Source: Allobrachymonas sp. (lineage in GTDB: Bacteria; Pseudomonadota; Gammaproteobacteria; Burkholderiales; Burkholderiaceae_C). From it: DNA of 17,829 nt. Each line of letters begins with the position of its first letter. Position 1 is the stretch's first letter. The notes under the pieces were generated by a model. It was not told the origin of the DNA and did no database searches. It saw only the letters and a program-made list of their open reading frames with translations. Below are positions 17,042 through 17,829 of this stretch, in pieces. Where the stretch lies: positions 1 to 17,829 of the forward strand of contig JAGOGU010000007.1 in NCBI GenBank assembly GCA_017996515.1, in the 5' to 3' direction. The position numbers and the translations under genes were made by a program.

Positions 17042-17707
17042 TCAAACACCCTCCTGCTTGTCGGGCGCGTCAAGGTTGCTGCAATAAGCCTGTCGCTCAT
17101 GTGTGGGTGTGGCGGGAAAAGCCAGATTCAAGCGTTTTTCTCGCACCATGGGCGACAAATACTCATTGCGCAGGGACACCGATTGGCGCTGAACCAACTC
17201 AGCCAGGGCTTGCAGCGTGATGAAATGCCCGCTGCACACCGCCAATATCACCTGCTCCATCGTTTCACGTTTCAGTTTTTTGCGGCTTCTGGGCTCAGCA
17301 GCCAACTGTTCCAGCTGCTGGCGCAATACAGGAGACAAAGCCGCCAAGTCACTGATCACCGGCAACGAAAGCTGATCCGAGTGCCAGTAGCCATCCCCAT
17401 CCGGCTGGGGCAAACCTGAGGAGCTGCCTGCCAAACCTGAGGAGCTGCCTGCCAAACCTGAGGAGCTGCCTGCCAAACCTGAGGAGCTGCCAAAGGTTTG
17501 AAAGCTTTGCCCCCCCGGTAACGGCCCGAAAACATCATCAGGGGTGGGCAGCTCCTGCCATGGCAAGAAGTAAACCACCCCTCTGCCTGCACCTTGGGAA
17601 ACCAGCATCCCCGCTTGTACCAAGTGCTGTAACGCACGACTCAATTCCACCGGGTGCGCCTCGGAAACCGCACACAGCCGTGCATGGTTGACCGTGCCCT
17701 CGCTGGC
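17042..17707 (-). pseudogene. AlbA_2-type ATP-binding protein, C-terminal fragment only
   Basis: This frame encodes the C-terminal part of the large AlbA_2/Schlafen-like ATP-binding proteins (COG2865 type) that often accompany type I restriction genes. It holds a winged helix (EGTVNHARLC...VELSRALQHLVQAGMLVSQGAGRGVVYFLP), a repeat-rich linker, and a second helical domain (RSRKKLKRETMEQVILAVC...LQALAELVQRQSVSLRNEYLSPMVREKRL). The AlbA_2 nucleic-acid-binding and ATPase parts are missing. Upstream the frame runs only to a TGA at 17728-17726, inside sequence that belongs to a U32 peptidase gene. A GTG at 17650 could start a 202-residue product, but family proteins are far longer. I call it a deletion remnant; residual expression of the fragment is possible. 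Confidence 0.8.
17411..17491. repeat. 21-bp in-frame tandem repeat, 3.9 copies
   Basis: The unit CAAACCTGAGGAGCTGCCTG plus C repeats exactly at 17411, 17432 and 17453, with an 18-base partial copy at 17474. On the minus strand it encodes GSSSGLA repeats in the linker of the ATPase fragment. Copies are identical, so the array is young or length-variable. The unit is a multiple of three, so changes keep the frame. Confidence 0.95.
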
Positions 17708-17829
17708 CGCATGGCTATGACTGGCTCAATGTCGCGCATGTAGGTGCGTACCTTGTCGTTGTGCGGCAAGATGTTGCTGGTGACAAACAGTTTTTTGCCC
17801 CGCGCATGTGCCTCTGCAATGCCTTGCTC
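17704..17829 (-). pseudogene. U32 family peptidase (YegQ/RlhA-like), broken after its N-terminal region
   Basis: Reading in from the window edge, the minus strand encodes EGIAEAHARGKKLFV-type U32 sequence: GIAEAHARGKK, then LFVTSNILPHNDKV, then RTYMRDIEPVIAMRP. This is the region near residues 50-85 of U32 proteins, which act in tRNA or rRNA hydroxylation or ubiquinone synthesis. The family would continue with DALIMADPG, but after MRP the sequence switches to the ATPase fragment in another frame. The chimeric frame ends at a TGA at 17643-17641. The gene start lies outside the window. The collagenase-like catalytic part is therefore absent here. A complete second copy elsewhere in the genome is possible. 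Confidence 0.75.

Noticed and set aside
17411..17491. CRISPR array
   Set aside because: The units are directly adjacent with no spacers and lie in frame within a coding sequence.

Overview
The window looks like chromosomal DNA from a GC-rich betaproteobacterium, most likely Burkholderiales and possibly Comamonadaceae. The protein families, a form II RubisCO cluster with its own CbbR, and the GC-rich codon use point there. I could not run a search, so no genus is claimed.

Layout. Bases 1-759 (minus) hold most of a CnoX/YbbN-type thioredoxin-TPR chaperone gene, cut by the window edge. Bases 940-3160 (plus) hold purE, purK and a pyrimidine-dimer glycosylase-like gene. Bases 3368-9987 are a Calvin-Benson-Bassham (CBB) region. 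A minus-strand operon runs cbbY, rpe, fbp, prkB and a small cysteine-rich CWC protein. It is divergent from cbbR (plus), which is followed by the form II RubisCO gene cbbM with its own promoter and strong terminator. Bases 10271-12804 hold a ribD with an extra C-terminal SnoaL/DUF4440-like domain, then a lipoprotein gene that carries a close paralogue of that domain. Then come tpx (minus) and a tRNA-Met gene (plus). Bases 13747-17829 (minus) hold a full-length type I restriction HsdR gene, a 32-codon coupled small ORF, the C-terminal third of an AlbA_2-type ATP-binding protein, and the N-terminal end of a U32 peptidase gene broken at the junction with that fragment.

How the genes work together. 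PrkB makes ribulose-1,5-bisphosphate, CbbM fixes CO2 onto it, Fbp and Rpe regenerate pentose phosphate, and CbbY removes an inhibitory RubisCO by-product. CbbR very probably controls both transcription units. The cbbM and cbbY promoters share the same -10 hexamer, the same 17-nt spacer and a related ATCA...TGAT dyad centred exactly 52.5 nt upstream of the first base of the -10, which is about -64 from the start of transcription. PurE and PurK catalyse consecutive purine steps.

Most notable. (1) The RibD fusion to a cytosolic copy of a domain that also exists next door as a lipoprotein, with about 70% identical residues and identical DNA runs over 30 nt, which indicates a local duplication. 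(2) The paired CbbR operators with identical geometry, one of which abuts the cbbR start codon. (3) An apparently intact HsdR with no hsdM or hsdS in view, beside a deletion scar that joins a truncated ATPase gene to a truncated U32 peptidase gene.
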